This document shows positions 36,841 to 48,421 of a DNA stretch of 64,000 nt, piece by piece. The notes under the pieces are model-generated. The model searched no databases. It was given only the letters and a program-made list of their open reading frames with translations, and had not been told where the DNA came from. Origin of the DNA: Brevibacterium renqingii (GTDB taxonomy: Bacteria; Actinomycetota; Actinomycetes; Actinomycetales; Brevibacteriaceae); NCBI RefSeq assembly GCF_017808105.1, contig NZ_JADBHF010000005.1:124001-188000 (forward strand). The letters are read 5' to 3'. Made by a program: the position numbers and the translations under genes. Every line of letters starts with the position of its first letter. The first letter of the stretch is position 1.

Positions 36841-38759
36841 GTTCCGACTCGGCCGCGGGCGGGACCCTCCGCACCGCGGCCTCGGCGCTGCGAACGTTCT
36901 GGAACTTCATCCTCAGATCGTTCAGCCACTCCCTGCAGGTCAGGATCGTCGTGCTCACCATCGTGCTCACCTCGGTGGCCATCTTCGGCGTCGGCACATA
37001 CATGTCCCAGCAGATCGCCCGCGGGCTCTTCGACACTCGCCTGGACTCCCTGTCCTCGCAGACGCGGTCGATCCTCTCCGAGCTGCGGTCCCTGGCCCCG
37101 GTCGACGGCCAGGCGGTGACTCAGGACACCCTGTCCTCGCAGCTGTCATCGATCTACAACCGCTCGGCGGGCTCTGTGTATTCGCTGACCCTGGAGCCGA
37201 AGGATCCGAACACCTCGTTCTCGACGATCACCGCCGGCGAGTCGAGCGAGGAAGGGGAAGCGGCCGATGTGCCCGTCAGCGACGAACTCCGCGATGCCAT
37301 CCGCAAGGCACCGACGGACGACAAGCTCTATCAGTCGGTGAGCCTGCCCGACGGCACCGGTCCCGGACTGCTCATCACGCAGGAGCTGCAGATCCCCGGC
37401 GCCGGACAGTTCCAGCTCTACTACCTCGGCGATCTCAGCGAACAGCAGGACACCCTGGACTTCGTCCAGCGATCGATGCTCGTGGCCGCCCTCGTCCTCG
37501 TCGTGCTCATCGGTGCAGTCGCCTGGATCGTCACCCGCCTCGTCGTCACTCCTGTGCGCACGGGCGCCGAGGTGGCCAGGCTCATCGCCGACGGCGACCT
37601 CGACGAACGCATGCCCGTGCACGGCAACGACGAGATCGCTGTGCTCGGTGAGAGCTTCAACGATATGGCCGACACCCTCCAGCATCAGATCGAGCAGATG
37701 GAGAGGCTCTCGGTCCTGCAGCGGCAGTTCGTCTCCGACGTCTCGCACGAACTGCGGACGCCCCTGACCACGATCCGCGCCGCGGCGGACCTCATCTACG
37801 ACTCCCGCGACGAACTCGACCCGGTCACCGCCCGCAGCGCGGAGCTGCTGAACTCGCAGGCCGAACGCTTCGACAGTCTGCTCTCGGACCTGTTGGAGAT
37901 CTCCCGCTACGATGCCGGTGCCGCGGCGCTCGTGGCCAAACCCGTCGACATCGGCGCGATCGTCACCGCCGTCGTCGAGACGGTCTCGATGGTCGCCGAA
38001 CAGATGTCGACGGGCGTCGTCGTCCACGCTCCGTCCTCGCCGGTGATGGCCGAGGTCGACCGGGTGCGCATCACCCGCATCGTGCGCAACCTCGTCGTCA
38101 ACGCGATCGAGCACGGTGAGGGCAACCCGATCGACATCTACGTCGCCTCCAACGCCGAGGCGGTCGCGGTGAGCGTCCGCGACCACGGCGTGGGCATGAA
38201 CGAGGAGCAGGTCGAGCACGTCTTCGACCGTTTCTGGCGAGCCGACCCGGCCCGCAAGCGCACTCTCGGCGGCTCCGGACTGGGGCTGGCGATCTCACTC
38301 GAGGACGCGCACCTGCACAACGGCTGGCTGCAGGTCTGGGGCAAACCCGGGGAAGGCTCGTGCTTCCGCCTGACCATTCCGCGCCGGCCGGACCAGGAGA
38401 TCACCTCCTCGCCGCTGCCGCTGCCGCCCCGTGACGCTCAGATCAAGGGCGCGGCCCTCGTCGCTGGTCCCCTGTCCTCCGACGGTTCCGTGCGGATCCA
38501 GACCGGTTCGATCCCGATCGTCGTCGAAACCGATCAGCCGGAGCCGTCCCGGACGGGCTTCGCCGAGGCGCCCGAGGGGACCGGGACCCACAGCGAGGCG
38601 CCGACGACGGAGACGGTCGGTGAGCAGAAGGAGCTCCCGGCACTCGCCGAGGCGGACGCGACGACCGACGCAGGTGCCGAGGAATCCCCGGTCGACGACA
38701 GCGGATCCACCGGAGAGGCGTCCACCGGCGAGGACAGCAGCGAAGGAGGAAGGCCATGA
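36837..38759 (+). CDS. mtrB: Sensor histidine kinase MtrB
   Basis: 640 residues, long for the family (M. tuberculosis MtrB is 567). Membrane segment about 35-60, extracytoplasmic sensor (about 60-205), second segment (about 208-232), HAMP, then HisKA with His304 in SDVSHELRTPLTTIR and an HATPase domain (GVGMNEEQVEHVFDRFWRAD; GGSGLGLAIS). The last 110 or so residues are Glu/Thr/Pro-rich with no domain. GTGA overlap with mtrA and ATGA overlap with lpqB give a coupled three-gene operon. Confidence 0.95.
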   Translation: MSSDSAAGGTLRTAASALRTFWNFILRSFSHSLQVRIVVLTIVLTSVAIFGVGTYMSQQIARGLFDTRLDSLSSQTRSILSELRSLAPVDGQAVTQDTLSSQLSSIYNRSAGSVYSLTLEPKDPNTSFSTITAGESSEEGEAADVPVSDELRDAIRKAPTDDKLYQSVSLPDGTGPGLLITQELQIPGAGQFQLYYLGDLSEQQDTLDFVQRSMLVAALVLVVLIGAVAWIVTRLVVTPVRTGAEVARLIADGDLDERMPVHGNDEIAVLGESFNDMADTLQHQIEQMERLSVLQRQFVSDVSHELRTPLTTIRAAADLIYDSRDELDPVTARSAELLNSQAERFDSLLSDLLEISRYDAGAAALVAKPVDIGAIVTAVVETVSMVAEQMSTGVVVHAPSSPVMAEVDRVRITRIVRNLVVNAIEHGEGNPIDIYVASNAEAVAVSVRDHGVGMNEEQVEHVFDRFWRADPARKRTLGGSGLGLAISLEDAHLHNGWLQVWGKPGEGSCFRLTIPRRPDQEITSSPLPLPPRDAQIKGAALVAGPLSSDGSVRIQTGSIPIVVETDQPEPSRTGFAEAPEGTGTHSEAPTTETVGEQKELPALAEADATTDAGAEESPVDDSGSTGEASTGEDSSEGGRP

Positions 38760-40480
38760 AGAGCACCAGGTCCAGACGATCCCGAATGACGATGCTGCTC
38801 CTGTCCATGTGCGCCTCCCTCGCCCTCGTCGGCTGCTCATCGATCCCGACCTCCTCACCCGTCGGGCACATCGAAGACGACTCGGGCGACCCTGCGGCCA
38901 GCAACGCTCGGATCCCCGACGGGCCGGAGCCCGGCGACAGCATCTCCGAGATCGTGCGCGGCTTCCTGGCCGCGGGTGCGGGAACCGGCAACAACTTCTC
39001 CGTGGCCCGATCCTTCCTCACCGAGGCCGAAGCACAGGAATGGAGCCCGCAGGAGTCAGTGTCGGTGATGCCCAATGACACGGATCTCGACTCGCTGAAC
39101 TCCGAGGTCACCTCCGACCAGAAGACCCTGACGATGTCGGCCCCGGTCGTCGGCCTCGTCGATTCCTCGGGCGTGTACAGCTCTACGAAGCCCGGAACGC
39201 AGTCGACCATGGAGTTCTCGCTGCGGCAGGAGAACGGGGAATGGCGGATCTCCTCCGCTCCCAACGGGCTGCTCATCTCGCAGACCGACTTCCAGACGAT
39301 CTTCCTCAACTATTCTCTGGAGTTCTTCACTTCGGACTACTCCTATCTCGTACCGGACTCACGTTGGTTCCTGCGGTCGTCCTCGACGCCGACGGCGCTG
39401 ATGAACGAACTGCTCAGCGGCCCGGCCCCCTATCTCTCATCAGCGGTGATCACGGCGATCCCGGATGGGGCGAAGCTCAGCGATTCGAATGTCGTCACGA
39501 TCGAGAACGGCGTCGCGCACGTGGCGCTGGGAGCGCAGAGTCCTGCCCCCTCAGAGCGGGAGAAGGGCCTGATCAGGCAGCAGATCGCTGCGACGCTGCA
39601 GGTCATCCCCTCGATCTCGAGCATCGAACTGACCATCGGCGGACAGGTGGTCCCCGCGAGTCTGCAGCCGAAGACCGACTCCTCGGTCCAGGTGGACGGA
39701 CCGCCGGTGGTCCTGGCCGACGGTCATCTCTCGCGTGTCTCCGGCACCACCGTGGCCAAAGTCGAGAACAGCCCGAACCTGGAGAAGGCGAAGGCGAGCG
39801 ACCCCGCGGTGTCTCTCGACGACTCCCTCTACGTGTATCTGCAGAAGAACGGCAAGGAGCTCATGCGGCTGAAGTCCGATGCCGTCGACGCGACATCGAT
39901 CCTCAATGGCAAGAAGCTCGTGCGCCCCAGCATCGACAGGTTCAACACCACATGGACCGGTGAATCCGCGAACAAGGGTGAGCTCAAGGCTGTGGGACGC
40001 GACGGGAAGGTGTTCACCGTGGCCGCCGATTTCCTCGCCGGTCGCCGGCTCGTCGACGTCGAGGTCTCTCGTGACGGCACCCGGGTGGCCCTGCTCAGCC
40101 GCCACAAGGGGGAACCCGATCGGATCGACGTCGTCGGGATTCCGCGGGACAAGGCCGGGAATCCCGGTGACAGCGTGTCCGAGTCACCGATCGCCGTGGG
40201 CGCGAACTTCGACGAGGTCAAGGACGTCTCGTGGGCCGGTTCGACCTCTCTCGTGGCCCTGGCGGCGGAACGGGGGGAGAAGGCCCAACCGTTCCGCATC
40301 GGAGTCACGGGCCCCTCGGCGCAGCTCGGTGAAGTCTCCGACGGAAGCCGCATCTCCGGTGGGGTGGACGGGCGTTCGATCCTCGTGACCAGCTCCGCCG
40401 GTGAACTGTATTCCTACAATTCCAATGCCTGGCAGAAGCTCGTCGATGTCGCCGCCAAGGACCCGTCCTACCCCGGCTGA
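38756..40480 (+). CDS. lpqB: Lipoprotein LpqB
   Basis: 574 residues. Lipoprotein signal with LVGC lipobox (Cys27); a GerMN-like domain and a beta-propeller-like region follow. LpqB interacts with the extracytoplasmic part of MtrB and tunes the MtrAB response; always third in this operon. ATGA overlap with mtrB. Nothing unusual in length or composition. Confidence 0.94.
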   Translation: MKSTRSRRSRMTMLLLSMCASLALVGCSSIPTSSPVGHIEDDSGDPAASNARIPDGPEPGDSISEIVRGFLAAGAGTGNNFSVARSFLTEAEAQEWSPQESVSVMPNDTDLDSLNSEVTSDQKTLTMSAPVVGLVDSSGVYSSTKPGTQSTMEFSLRQENGEWRISSAPNGLLISQTDFQTIFLNYSLEFFTSDYSYLVPDSRWFLRSSSTPTALMNELLSGPAPYLSSAVITAIPDGAKLSDSNVVTIENGVAHVALGAQSPAPSEREKGLIRQQIAATLQVIPSISSIELTIGGQVVPASLQPKTDSSVQVDGPPVVLADGHLSRVSGTTVAKVENSPNLEKAKASDPAVSLDDSLYVYLQKNGKELMRLKSDAVDATSILNGKKLVRPSIDRFNTTWTGESANKGELKAVGRDGKVFTVAADFLAGRRLVDVEVSRDGTRVALLSRHKGEPDRIDVVGIPRDKAGNPGDSVSESPIAVGANFDEVKDVSWAGSTSLVALAAERGEKAQPFRIGVTGPSAQLGEVSDGSRISGGVDGRSILVTSSAGELYSYNSNAWQKLVDVAAKDPSYPG

Positions 40481-40572
40481 CCGGGGCACGTCCGCCCCGA
40501 GCGGCACACGAGAGCCTTCAACGGGCTGTGCGCAGCGGACTTCTGCCGGCCTCGGCGTAGTAGATTTCTCCC

Positions 40573-41295
40573 ATGGGGCTGCTCGGGGAATTCGGCGAAC
40601 TGCTTCTGCCCAGACGGTGTGCCGGGTGCGGGCGGGAGAACGTCTCCCTGTGCACGCGGTGCCTGCAGCTGCTCGGCGGCATTCCCCGGGCGATGGAGCC
40701 GCGCTACGGCCGGATCCCGATCGTCGGAATCTGCGAATACGATTCCCGGATCTCTCGCATGGTCGTCGGCTTCAAGGACGAAGGCCGCAGGGACATCCTC
40801 GACCCTCTGGCCCTGGCGCTGGCCCGCGCGGTCGTCGCGGCACTCGACCTCGTCGACTATGCGGGTGGTCGGATCCGGCTCTTCCCGGCTCCCAGCTCCG
40901 ACCGGGCCAGACGACGACGCGGCGGATCGCATACGGTGCTCCTGGCCCGGCGCGTCGCCGAGCTCGCGCCGGAGCTGCCGCTGGAGGTCCACGATGTGCT
41001 GCTTGCGCGACGCTCCCGCGATCAGGTCGGCCTCGGGGCGCATGACCGAGCCGAGAACGTCGCCGGAACGCAGCGCCTCGACCAGCGGGAGCTGGCGAAG
41101 ATCAGGCCGGTCACGTCTCGACAGGGTGCCTGCGGGCCGCCTGTCGCTTTCGTCGTCGACGACTTCTCCACCACCGGTGCGACCCTGGCAGAAAGCGCAC
41201 GATTACTAGCATCGGTGCAGATCAGACCCGCTGCCGGAGTAGTTCTCGGTCTCGGGCGCGGGGGCACTCGATTTGTCTCTCCCTTTACTGTATAA
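40573..41295 (+). CDS. ComF-like phosphoribosyltransferase-fold protein
   Basis: 240 residues. An N-terminal zinc-ribbon-like knuckle has Cys16, Cys19, Cys27 and Cys30; the PRTase core ends in the PRPP-binding loop VAFVVDDFSTTGATLAES. In naturally competent bacteria ComF aids DNA uptake; the role here is unknown. The position between lpqB and hpf is as in mycobacteria. There is a 92-nt gap from lpqB. The RBS is weak: no good GGAGG before ATG 40573. Confidence 0.88.
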   Translation: MGLLGEFGELLLPRRCAGCGRENVSLCTRCLQLLGGIPRAMEPRYGRIPIVGICEYDSRISRMVVGFKDEGRRDILDPLALALARAVVAALDLVDYAGGRIRLFPAPSSDRARRRRGGSHTVLLARRVAELAPELPLEVHDVLLARRSRDQVGLGAHDRAENVAGTQRLDQRELAKIRPVTSRQGACGPPVAFVVDDFSTTGATLAESARLLASVQIRPAAGVVLGLGRGGTRFVSPFTV

Positions 41296-41361
41296 CGGTG
41301 TTTACCCATCCAAGGGCATGGGATCGGATGAATCCGAAGAACGAGTCGCTAAGGACACATC

Positions 41362-42024
41362 ATGGACATTGTTGTCAACGGCCGTCAACTGACCATCTCC
41401 GACAGCTTTCGAGCCCACATCGAGGACAAGATCGCCAAGGTCGAGCAGCTCGCCCCCCGGGCTCAGCGCGTCGAGGTGCATGTCACTCATGAGAAGAACT
41501 CCCGCCAGCCCGAGACGAGCGAGCGGGTCGAACTCACCGTTGTGGCGAAGGGGCCGGCAATTCGGGCAGAGGCCATGGCAAGCGACAAGTATGCGGCACT
41601 CGATCTGGCCTGGGCGAAGCTGGTCGAGAGGCTCAGGCGGGCCCGGGATCGGCACAAGGTTCCGCGCTCCGGACTTCATCGCAAGGAATCGACCGCCGAG
41701 GTGCTGGCGAAGATGCCGGTGGCCGAGCCGATGATCCCCGACGCCGACTCCGAGGCCCCGACGGCGCAGAAGACCGAGAACGTCGATCGGACGAACGGTC
41801 GGATCAGAGCAGAGGGCGACTCACCGGTGGTGCTGCGTGAGAAGACCTTCGCAGCCGCACCGATCGGCATCGAAGAGGCACTCAACCGGATGGAGCTCGT
41901 CGGTCACGACTTCTACCTGTTCATCGACGAGGAGTCGAGCAAGCCGTCCGTCGTCTACCGTCGCAAGGGGTGGAGCTACGGAGTGATCGCACTCGATCAC
42001 GAGCTCGAGGAAGTCGCCGACTGA
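41362..42024 (+). CDS. hpf: Ribosome hibernation promoting factor, long form
   Basis: 220 residues. The N-terminal S30AE/YfiA domain (about 1-105) binds the 30S subunit; the C-terminal domain (about 155-215: FAAAPIGIEEALNRMELVGH, FLFIDEE-like segment, SVVYRRKGWSYGVI) dimerises factors and makes 100S ribosomes. A charged linker joins them. RBS AAGGAC lies 7 nt from the ATG. Upstream, TATAAC (near 41291) is a plausible -10. A strong terminator follows. Confidence 0.94.
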   Translation: MDIVVNGRQLTISDSFRAHIEDKIAKVEQLAPRAQRVEVHVTHEKNSRQPETSERVELTVVAKGPAIRAEAMASDKYAALDLAWAKLVERLRRARDRHKVPRSGLHRKESTAEVLAKMPVAEPMIPDADSEAPTAQKTENVDRTNGRIRAEGDSPVVLREKTFAAAPIGIEEALNRMELVGHDFYLFIDEESSKPSVVYRRKGWSYGVIALDHELEEVAD

Positions 42025-42087
42025 GCTCGGCACCGGGTCCGTGCGGACGAGCGGTGTCGTGAACTGCGCGCCGGACACCTGAGGATG

Positions 42088-42128
42088 ACACGATCGCCGA
42101 GGCGGGAGCACCGCCTCGGCGATCGTGT
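42088..42128 (+). terminator. Terminator after hpf
   Basis: An 18-bp perfect stem (42088-42105 with 42111-42128) around a GAGCA loop, followed by the T-rich TCCCTTTC. One of the best intrinsic terminators in the window. Confidence 0.85.
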
Positions 42129-42244
42129 TCCCTTTCATGGGCGCGAGGGCCGACGGAACCCCGCGGCCGCGCTCGGTCAGCGGCCGGGTCACTCCGGCCG
42201 TCGCTGACACCCTCGACTTCAGCGGCATGGCCTAACGTAGGACC

Positions 42245-43486
42245 ATGCAGAAGATGACACGGGAAGCGGCGCGCAGGACGGCGATCGCGGCGACGGGACT
42301 GGACAGGCCGCGTCCGTCGACGGTCACGGCGCGGCATCTGAAATCCGTCTTCGCCACCATGGGCCTGACACAGATCGATTCCGTGGCACGTGTCGTCCGC
42401 TCCCACTACCTGCCGTTCTTCTCCCGCCTGGGGCCTTATCCCCGCGCGACGCTCGACCGGCTGCTCTACTCCTCTCCGCGGATGGGCGTCGAATACTGGG
42501 CGCACGCGGCGGCGTTCGTCCCTCCCGAGACCTGGAAGCACTTCGCGCGCAGCCGCGCCGAATGGTGGCGCAACGACTACGGGCAGCGGCACCCGGAGAC
42601 AGGGGAGCGATTCCGGGCCCTGCAGTGCTCCGTCCTCTCGGCTCTGACCACGGCGCCGAGAACGGCACGGGAGGTGGCCGAACTCGTCGACCACGATCTG
42701 CCCGAACGCCATCGGGGGCACTGGGGATGGAACCCCAGCCAGGTCAAGCTCGCCCTCGAGTCACTGTTCTCCGCCGGCGTCGTCAGCACCGCTGGACGCA
42801 ATGACCACTTCGAACGGATCTATGCGCTCACCCGCGACGTCTCGGCGGAACTGCCCGAGGTCCCCCTGTCCTACGGGACCGGCGACCGTCCAGGGCTCGG
42901 CCTGGAGCCGAGTGCTTCCCGGCCGCGGGGCGTCTCAGGAGTGGAGAACGACGTCCTCGAACTCACCCGCATCGCCGCGCGGGCGCTGGGCATCGCACGC
43001 CCGGAGGATCTCGCCGACTACTTCCGGCAGCTGCGTGCACCGACGGATGCAGCCATCGGCAAACTGCTGTCCACCGGTGAGCTGCGCGAAGTCGACGTCG
43101 ACGGTGCTGCGGCGCTGCGATGGCATCGGGCACGGACCCCGCGAGAGGTGCATGCGCGCGCCCTGCTGGCCCCCTTCGACCCGTTGGTCTTCTACCGCCC
43201 GCGCATCGAATGGCTCTTCGACTTCCACTATCGGATCGAGATCTACACCCCGGCGGCCCAACGCGTGCACGGTTACTATGTCACGCCGTTCCTCCTGGGC
43301 GATCGGCTCGTCGGCCGCGTCGATCTGCACCGGGACAGGGCGGCGGACGCTCTGCGCGCCCACCGCGTGAGCTGGGAGGCGGGGGAGGAGCACACCGACG
43401 AGCTGCTGCGCGAACTGCAGACGATGGCCGAGTGGCTGGGATTGGGCGCAGTGGACCTCGAGGGCACTCACCTGCCATTAAGCTAG
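42245..43486 (+). CDS. YcaQ-type winged-helix DNA glycosylase (HTH_42)
   Basis: 413 residues. The family unhooks interstrand DNA crosslinks and bulky alkyl adducts (E. coli YcaQ/AlkX; Streptomyces AlkZ). The key motif Gln-hydrophobic-Asp appears as Gln43-Ile44-Asp45 in MGLTQIDSVARVVRSHY, the YcaQ (not AlkZ, Gln-x-Gln) version. Tandem winged-helix segments follow and end with a beta-rich part (HGYYVTPFLLGDRLVGRVDL). It lies alone between hpf's terminator and secA. RBS AGGA close to the ATG. Confidence 0.85.
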   Translation: MQKMTREAARRTAIAATGLDRPRPSTVTARHLKSVFATMGLTQIDSVARVVRSHYLPFFSRLGPYPRATLDRLLYSSPRMGVEYWAHAAAFVPPETWKHFARSRAEWWRNDYGQRHPETGERFRALQCSVLSALTTAPRTAREVAELVDHDLPERHRGHWGWNPSQVKLALESLFSAGVVSTAGRNDHFERIYALTRDVSAELPEVPLSYGTGDRPGLGLEPSASRPRGVSGVENDVLELTRIAARALGIARPEDLADYFRQLRAPTDAAIGKLLSTGELREVDVDGAAALRWHRARTPREVHARALLAPFDPLVFYRPRIEWLFDFHYRIEIYTPAAQRVHGYYVTPFLLGDRLVGRVDLHRDRAADALRAHRVSWEAGEEHTDELLRELQTMAEWLGLGAVDLEGTHLPLS

Positions 43487-43540
43487 AGACTATACAGTCG
43501 TTCGAGTCGTTGTCCGGCAGTCCTGCCGATTAGGAGAAAA

Positions 43541-46231
<2,691 letters not shown>

Positions 46232-46249
46232 ACCCGAGGCCTTCGAGCC

Positions 46250-46738
46250 TCACATCGTCTGCAGCGCCGTCAGCGTCCACCGGGTGGTGAGCAGTTCCAA
46301 GCGGACTGCCACCGCCCGGAATCGATTCGGGGTGCGCACGATGACCGTGACCTCGGCGACCGTCGCATTCACCCGGCAGACATGCGCGGTGCCCGGCTGG
46401 ACCACTCGAGGCGAACTGAGATCGCTCGGCGGACGTGCCGGAGCGACCTCGGCGCGCAGCTGGGCCCGGTGATCGATCTTCGCCAGCAGCTCCGGGTCGA
46501 CCCAGCGCGCGATCGTGTCGATCCGGCGGACACCGGAGAGGATCTCGAGGCAGGCGACGGCCAGCGAGGTGGCCGTGGCCGCGATGCGTTCGCGGTCAGC
46601 GACGGACTCACGGGCATGGTCATGACTCTGCACGCAGCTGTGCGCCCCTCGCCTCGTCGGCGAAGTCAGAGCTGCGGTCTCCCGGCGGGGCACCGGAGCG
46701 GGTGCTTGCGGACGGCTGAGAGTGAGCGGGGCGGTCAC
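46250..46738 (-). CDS. Rv3235 family protein
   Basis: 162 residues. The Pro/Arg-rich N-terminal half is probably disordered; the conserved core (about 65-160) includes ATSLAVACLEILSGVRR and a beta-rich end (VNATVAEVTVIVR, RLELLTTRWTLTALQ). Homologues lie just after secA in mycobacteria. GTG 46738 overlaps the LysM gene's stop by 4 nt, so the two are translated together. Function unknown. Confidence 0.75.
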   Translation of the reverse strand: MTAPLTLSRPQAPAPVPRRETAALTSPTRRGAHSCVQSHDHARESVADRERIAATATSLAVACLEILSGVRRIDTIARWVDPELLAKIDHRAQLRAEVAPARPPSDLSSPRVVQPGTAHVCRVNATVAEVTVIVRTPNRFRAVAVRLELLTTRWTLTALQTM

Positions 46739-47451
46739 GGCTGTATCTCCAATCTATGGCCTGCGATGATGAGGCTCGGATCCGGTCCGATCGTCTCTCG
46801 GTTCGCCGAATAGATCTCGTCGACGAGGTCGGGAATGTCCTCGGAACCGTCGGCGAATTCGGCCGCGATCGACCATAGGCTCTCTCCGCCCGCGACCTCG
46901 TGGATAGCGTGCCGAGGTGCCTGGGGAGACGGCCATGCGGGGTCGCGCATCTGCTTCTCGTCCGCGTTCGCGGAATCTCGCCCCGCGGTTTCGTCGGTCT
47001 CGGTCGTGTGTGCCTCGTCCTCGGACGCCTCGGTGGGCGGCGGCTGCACCGTCGGCCAGCCGGGATCGATCGGGGCAGCGGCCATCGCCTCGGCGCCGGG
47101 CGGATGCGATATCGGCCCTGCTCGCCCTTCCCGCATCGGCACCGCGTGAGCTGCCTGGACGACGAGGCTCGCCGAGACCACGGTGAGCACGCTGGAAGCC
47201 AGAAGTCGGGGCATCGCACGAACGGCGAACACAGCGAGTGCCGTGCGGACACGGCCTGAGGGAAGCATGCGCAGGAGCAGTGCGACGAGGGAGACGAGGC
47301 CGAGACGTGCGAAGGCCACGGCGGCCGCCGCGATGACGACGATGACGACGATATCGCTCGTCGTCCGAGGCTGAGGAAGGCGCGTCCATGCGATCACGAG
47401 AGATACGAGCAGAACCAGCCATGAGATGGTGCAGACAAGCAGACGATACAT
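46735..47451 (-). CDS. Membrane-anchored LysM protein
   Basis: 238 residues. Three hydrophobic segments lie in the first 115 residues (about 3-21, 32-60, 80-100), then a Pro/Glu/Thr linker, then a C-terminal LysM domain (about 185-236; HEVAGGESLWSIAAEFADGS) that would bind peptidoglycan from outside. ATG 47451 has GGAGG 8 nt upstream; the longer reading to 47511 is not needed. Translationally coupled to the Rv3235-family gene. Role unknown. Confidence 0.82.
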   Translation of the reverse strand: MYRLLVCTISWLVLLVSLVIAWTRLPQPRTTSDIVVIVVIAAAAVAFARLGLVSLVALLLRMLPSGRVRTALAVFAVRAMPRLLASSVLTVVSASLVVQAAHAVPMREGRAGPISHPPGAEAMAAAPIDPGWPTVQPPPTEASEDEAHTTETDETAGRDSANADEKQMRDPAWPSPQAPRHAIHEVAGGESLWSIAAEFADGSEDIPDLVDEIYSANRETIGPDPSLIIAGHRLEIQP

Positions 47452-47468
47452 CTGGACATCCTCCGTTG

Positions 47469-47541
47469 GATTTATAAATCTATGATGACGTTGGGTGCAG
47501 TTTGCTGTCAATGGCTGCTTTGCAACTACACGGCTGTAGTT
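47469..47541. promoter_or_regulatory. Two palindromes in a divergent control region
   Basis: GATTTATAAATC (47469-47480) is a perfect palindrome just upstream of the LysM gene's RBS. AACTACA-CGGC-TGTAGTT (47524-47541) is a 7-bp inverted repeat; another ACTACA lies near 47573. The 149-nt region serves two divergent genes. The half-sites resemble BlaI/MecI-type boxes, but the spacing is 4, not 2. Confidence 0.4.
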
Positions 47542-47600
47542 CGGTTCCAGCCCGATTCGCCTCTTGAAAGTCGACTACAGCTGGGGCAGGCTTGGCGATT

Positions 47601-48116
47601 ATGGATGACCGCATCGATGCACTCCTGGCAGATGTCGAAGCCGCCGGCACGGCTGCGGAGCTGCATGCCAGAAGGGGCGAGCTCGGCGACGAAGTGGCGG
47701 CTCAGGCGGCCGAGCGGACGCTGCTCGAGCGTCTGCGCGGGGCGATCGGGCAGACAGTGCAGGTGGCGCTTCCTGCCGGGGGAGTGGTCGGCACGGCGGA
47801 GTTCCTCGGCCGCGGCATCGTCGTCGTCACCGGGACGGAGACCTCGGTCATCGCGATCGGGAGCATCTGCGGGCTGCGGACGGCCTCACGCAGACATCGC
47901 ATGGAAGTCGGAGGGCTCGAACGGCTGGGTATGGGGTCGGCGCTGCGTCGGCTGTCGGCCGAGCATGCGGAGGTCTCCATCGACGTCCCCGGCAGATCCG
48001 GCCCGGTCCGCGGGCGCTGCGAGTTCGTCGGCGCGGACTATGTCGAGATCGCGGGCCGGATCATTCCCTTCGCCGCGATCAGTGCCGTTCACGCCCGAGT
48101 CAACCCCTTCGGCTGA
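47601..48116 (+). CDS. Uncharacterised protein with two apparent small-barrel repeats
   Basis: 171 residues. After a helical N-terminus (about 1-50) two similar beta-rich segments can be seen: TVQVALPAGGVVGTAEFLGR..IVVV..SVIAI (about 52-90) and EVSIDVPGRSGPVRGRCEFVGADYVEIAG..IPFAAI (about 127-165). The pattern G-x-V-x-V-x-L-P-x-G followed by G-x-x-x-x-V/L-G-x-D/R-x-V suggests tandem Sm/SH3-like barrels. Similar proteins sit near the LysM/HTH genes in other actinobacteria, unnamed. ATG 47601 is chosen; TTG 47592 is possible. Confidence 0.65.
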   Translation: MDDRIDALLADVEAAGTAAELHARRGELGDEVAAQAAERTLLERLRGAIGQTVQVALPAGGVVGTAEFLGRGIVVVTGTETSVIAIGSICGLRTASRRHRMEVGGLERLGMGSALRRLSAEHAEVSIDVPGRSGPVRGRCEFVGADYVEIAGRIIPFAAISAVHARVNPFG

Positions 48117-48153
48117 TTCCGAGATGAGAGTCGAGCAAGGGGTGCCGGGAGGG

Positions 48154-48375
48154 TCAGTCCTCGATGGACCCCGTCTTGATCTGATACTCGGTGCGCTCGT
48201 ACATACGCTGGATATAGGCCTCGATCTCGGACTTCTCGACGCGCCACTGGCCGCGGCCTCCGACCTTGATCGCCCGGAGATCGCCGGAGCGGACGAGAGC
48301 GCGGGCCTGAGCGATCGAGACATTGAGCAGTTCGGCCACATCGGTCAGTGGCAGGAAGCGGCTTTCGACGACCAT
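48154..48375 (-). CDS. Small helix-turn-helix protein (excisionase/BldC-like)
   Basis: 73 residues, one MerR-type winged helix (HTH_17): PLTDVAELLNVSIAQARALV, then the wing KVGGRGQWRVEKSEIEAYI. BldC, a developmental regulator in Streptomyces, has the same build. ATG 48375 has GGGAGA about 9 nt upstream. Divergent from the SAF/ATPase operon over an intergenic region with several half-sites, which it may bind. Confidence 0.82.
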   Translation of the reverse strand: MVVESRFLPLTDVAELLNVSIAQARALVRSGDLRAIKVGGRGQWRVEKSEIEAYIQRMYERTEYQIKTGSIED

Positions 48376-48421
48376 GAGGTGACTTCTCCCATTCCAGATG
48401 TCTGTCTGCTTGTTGATCGAG

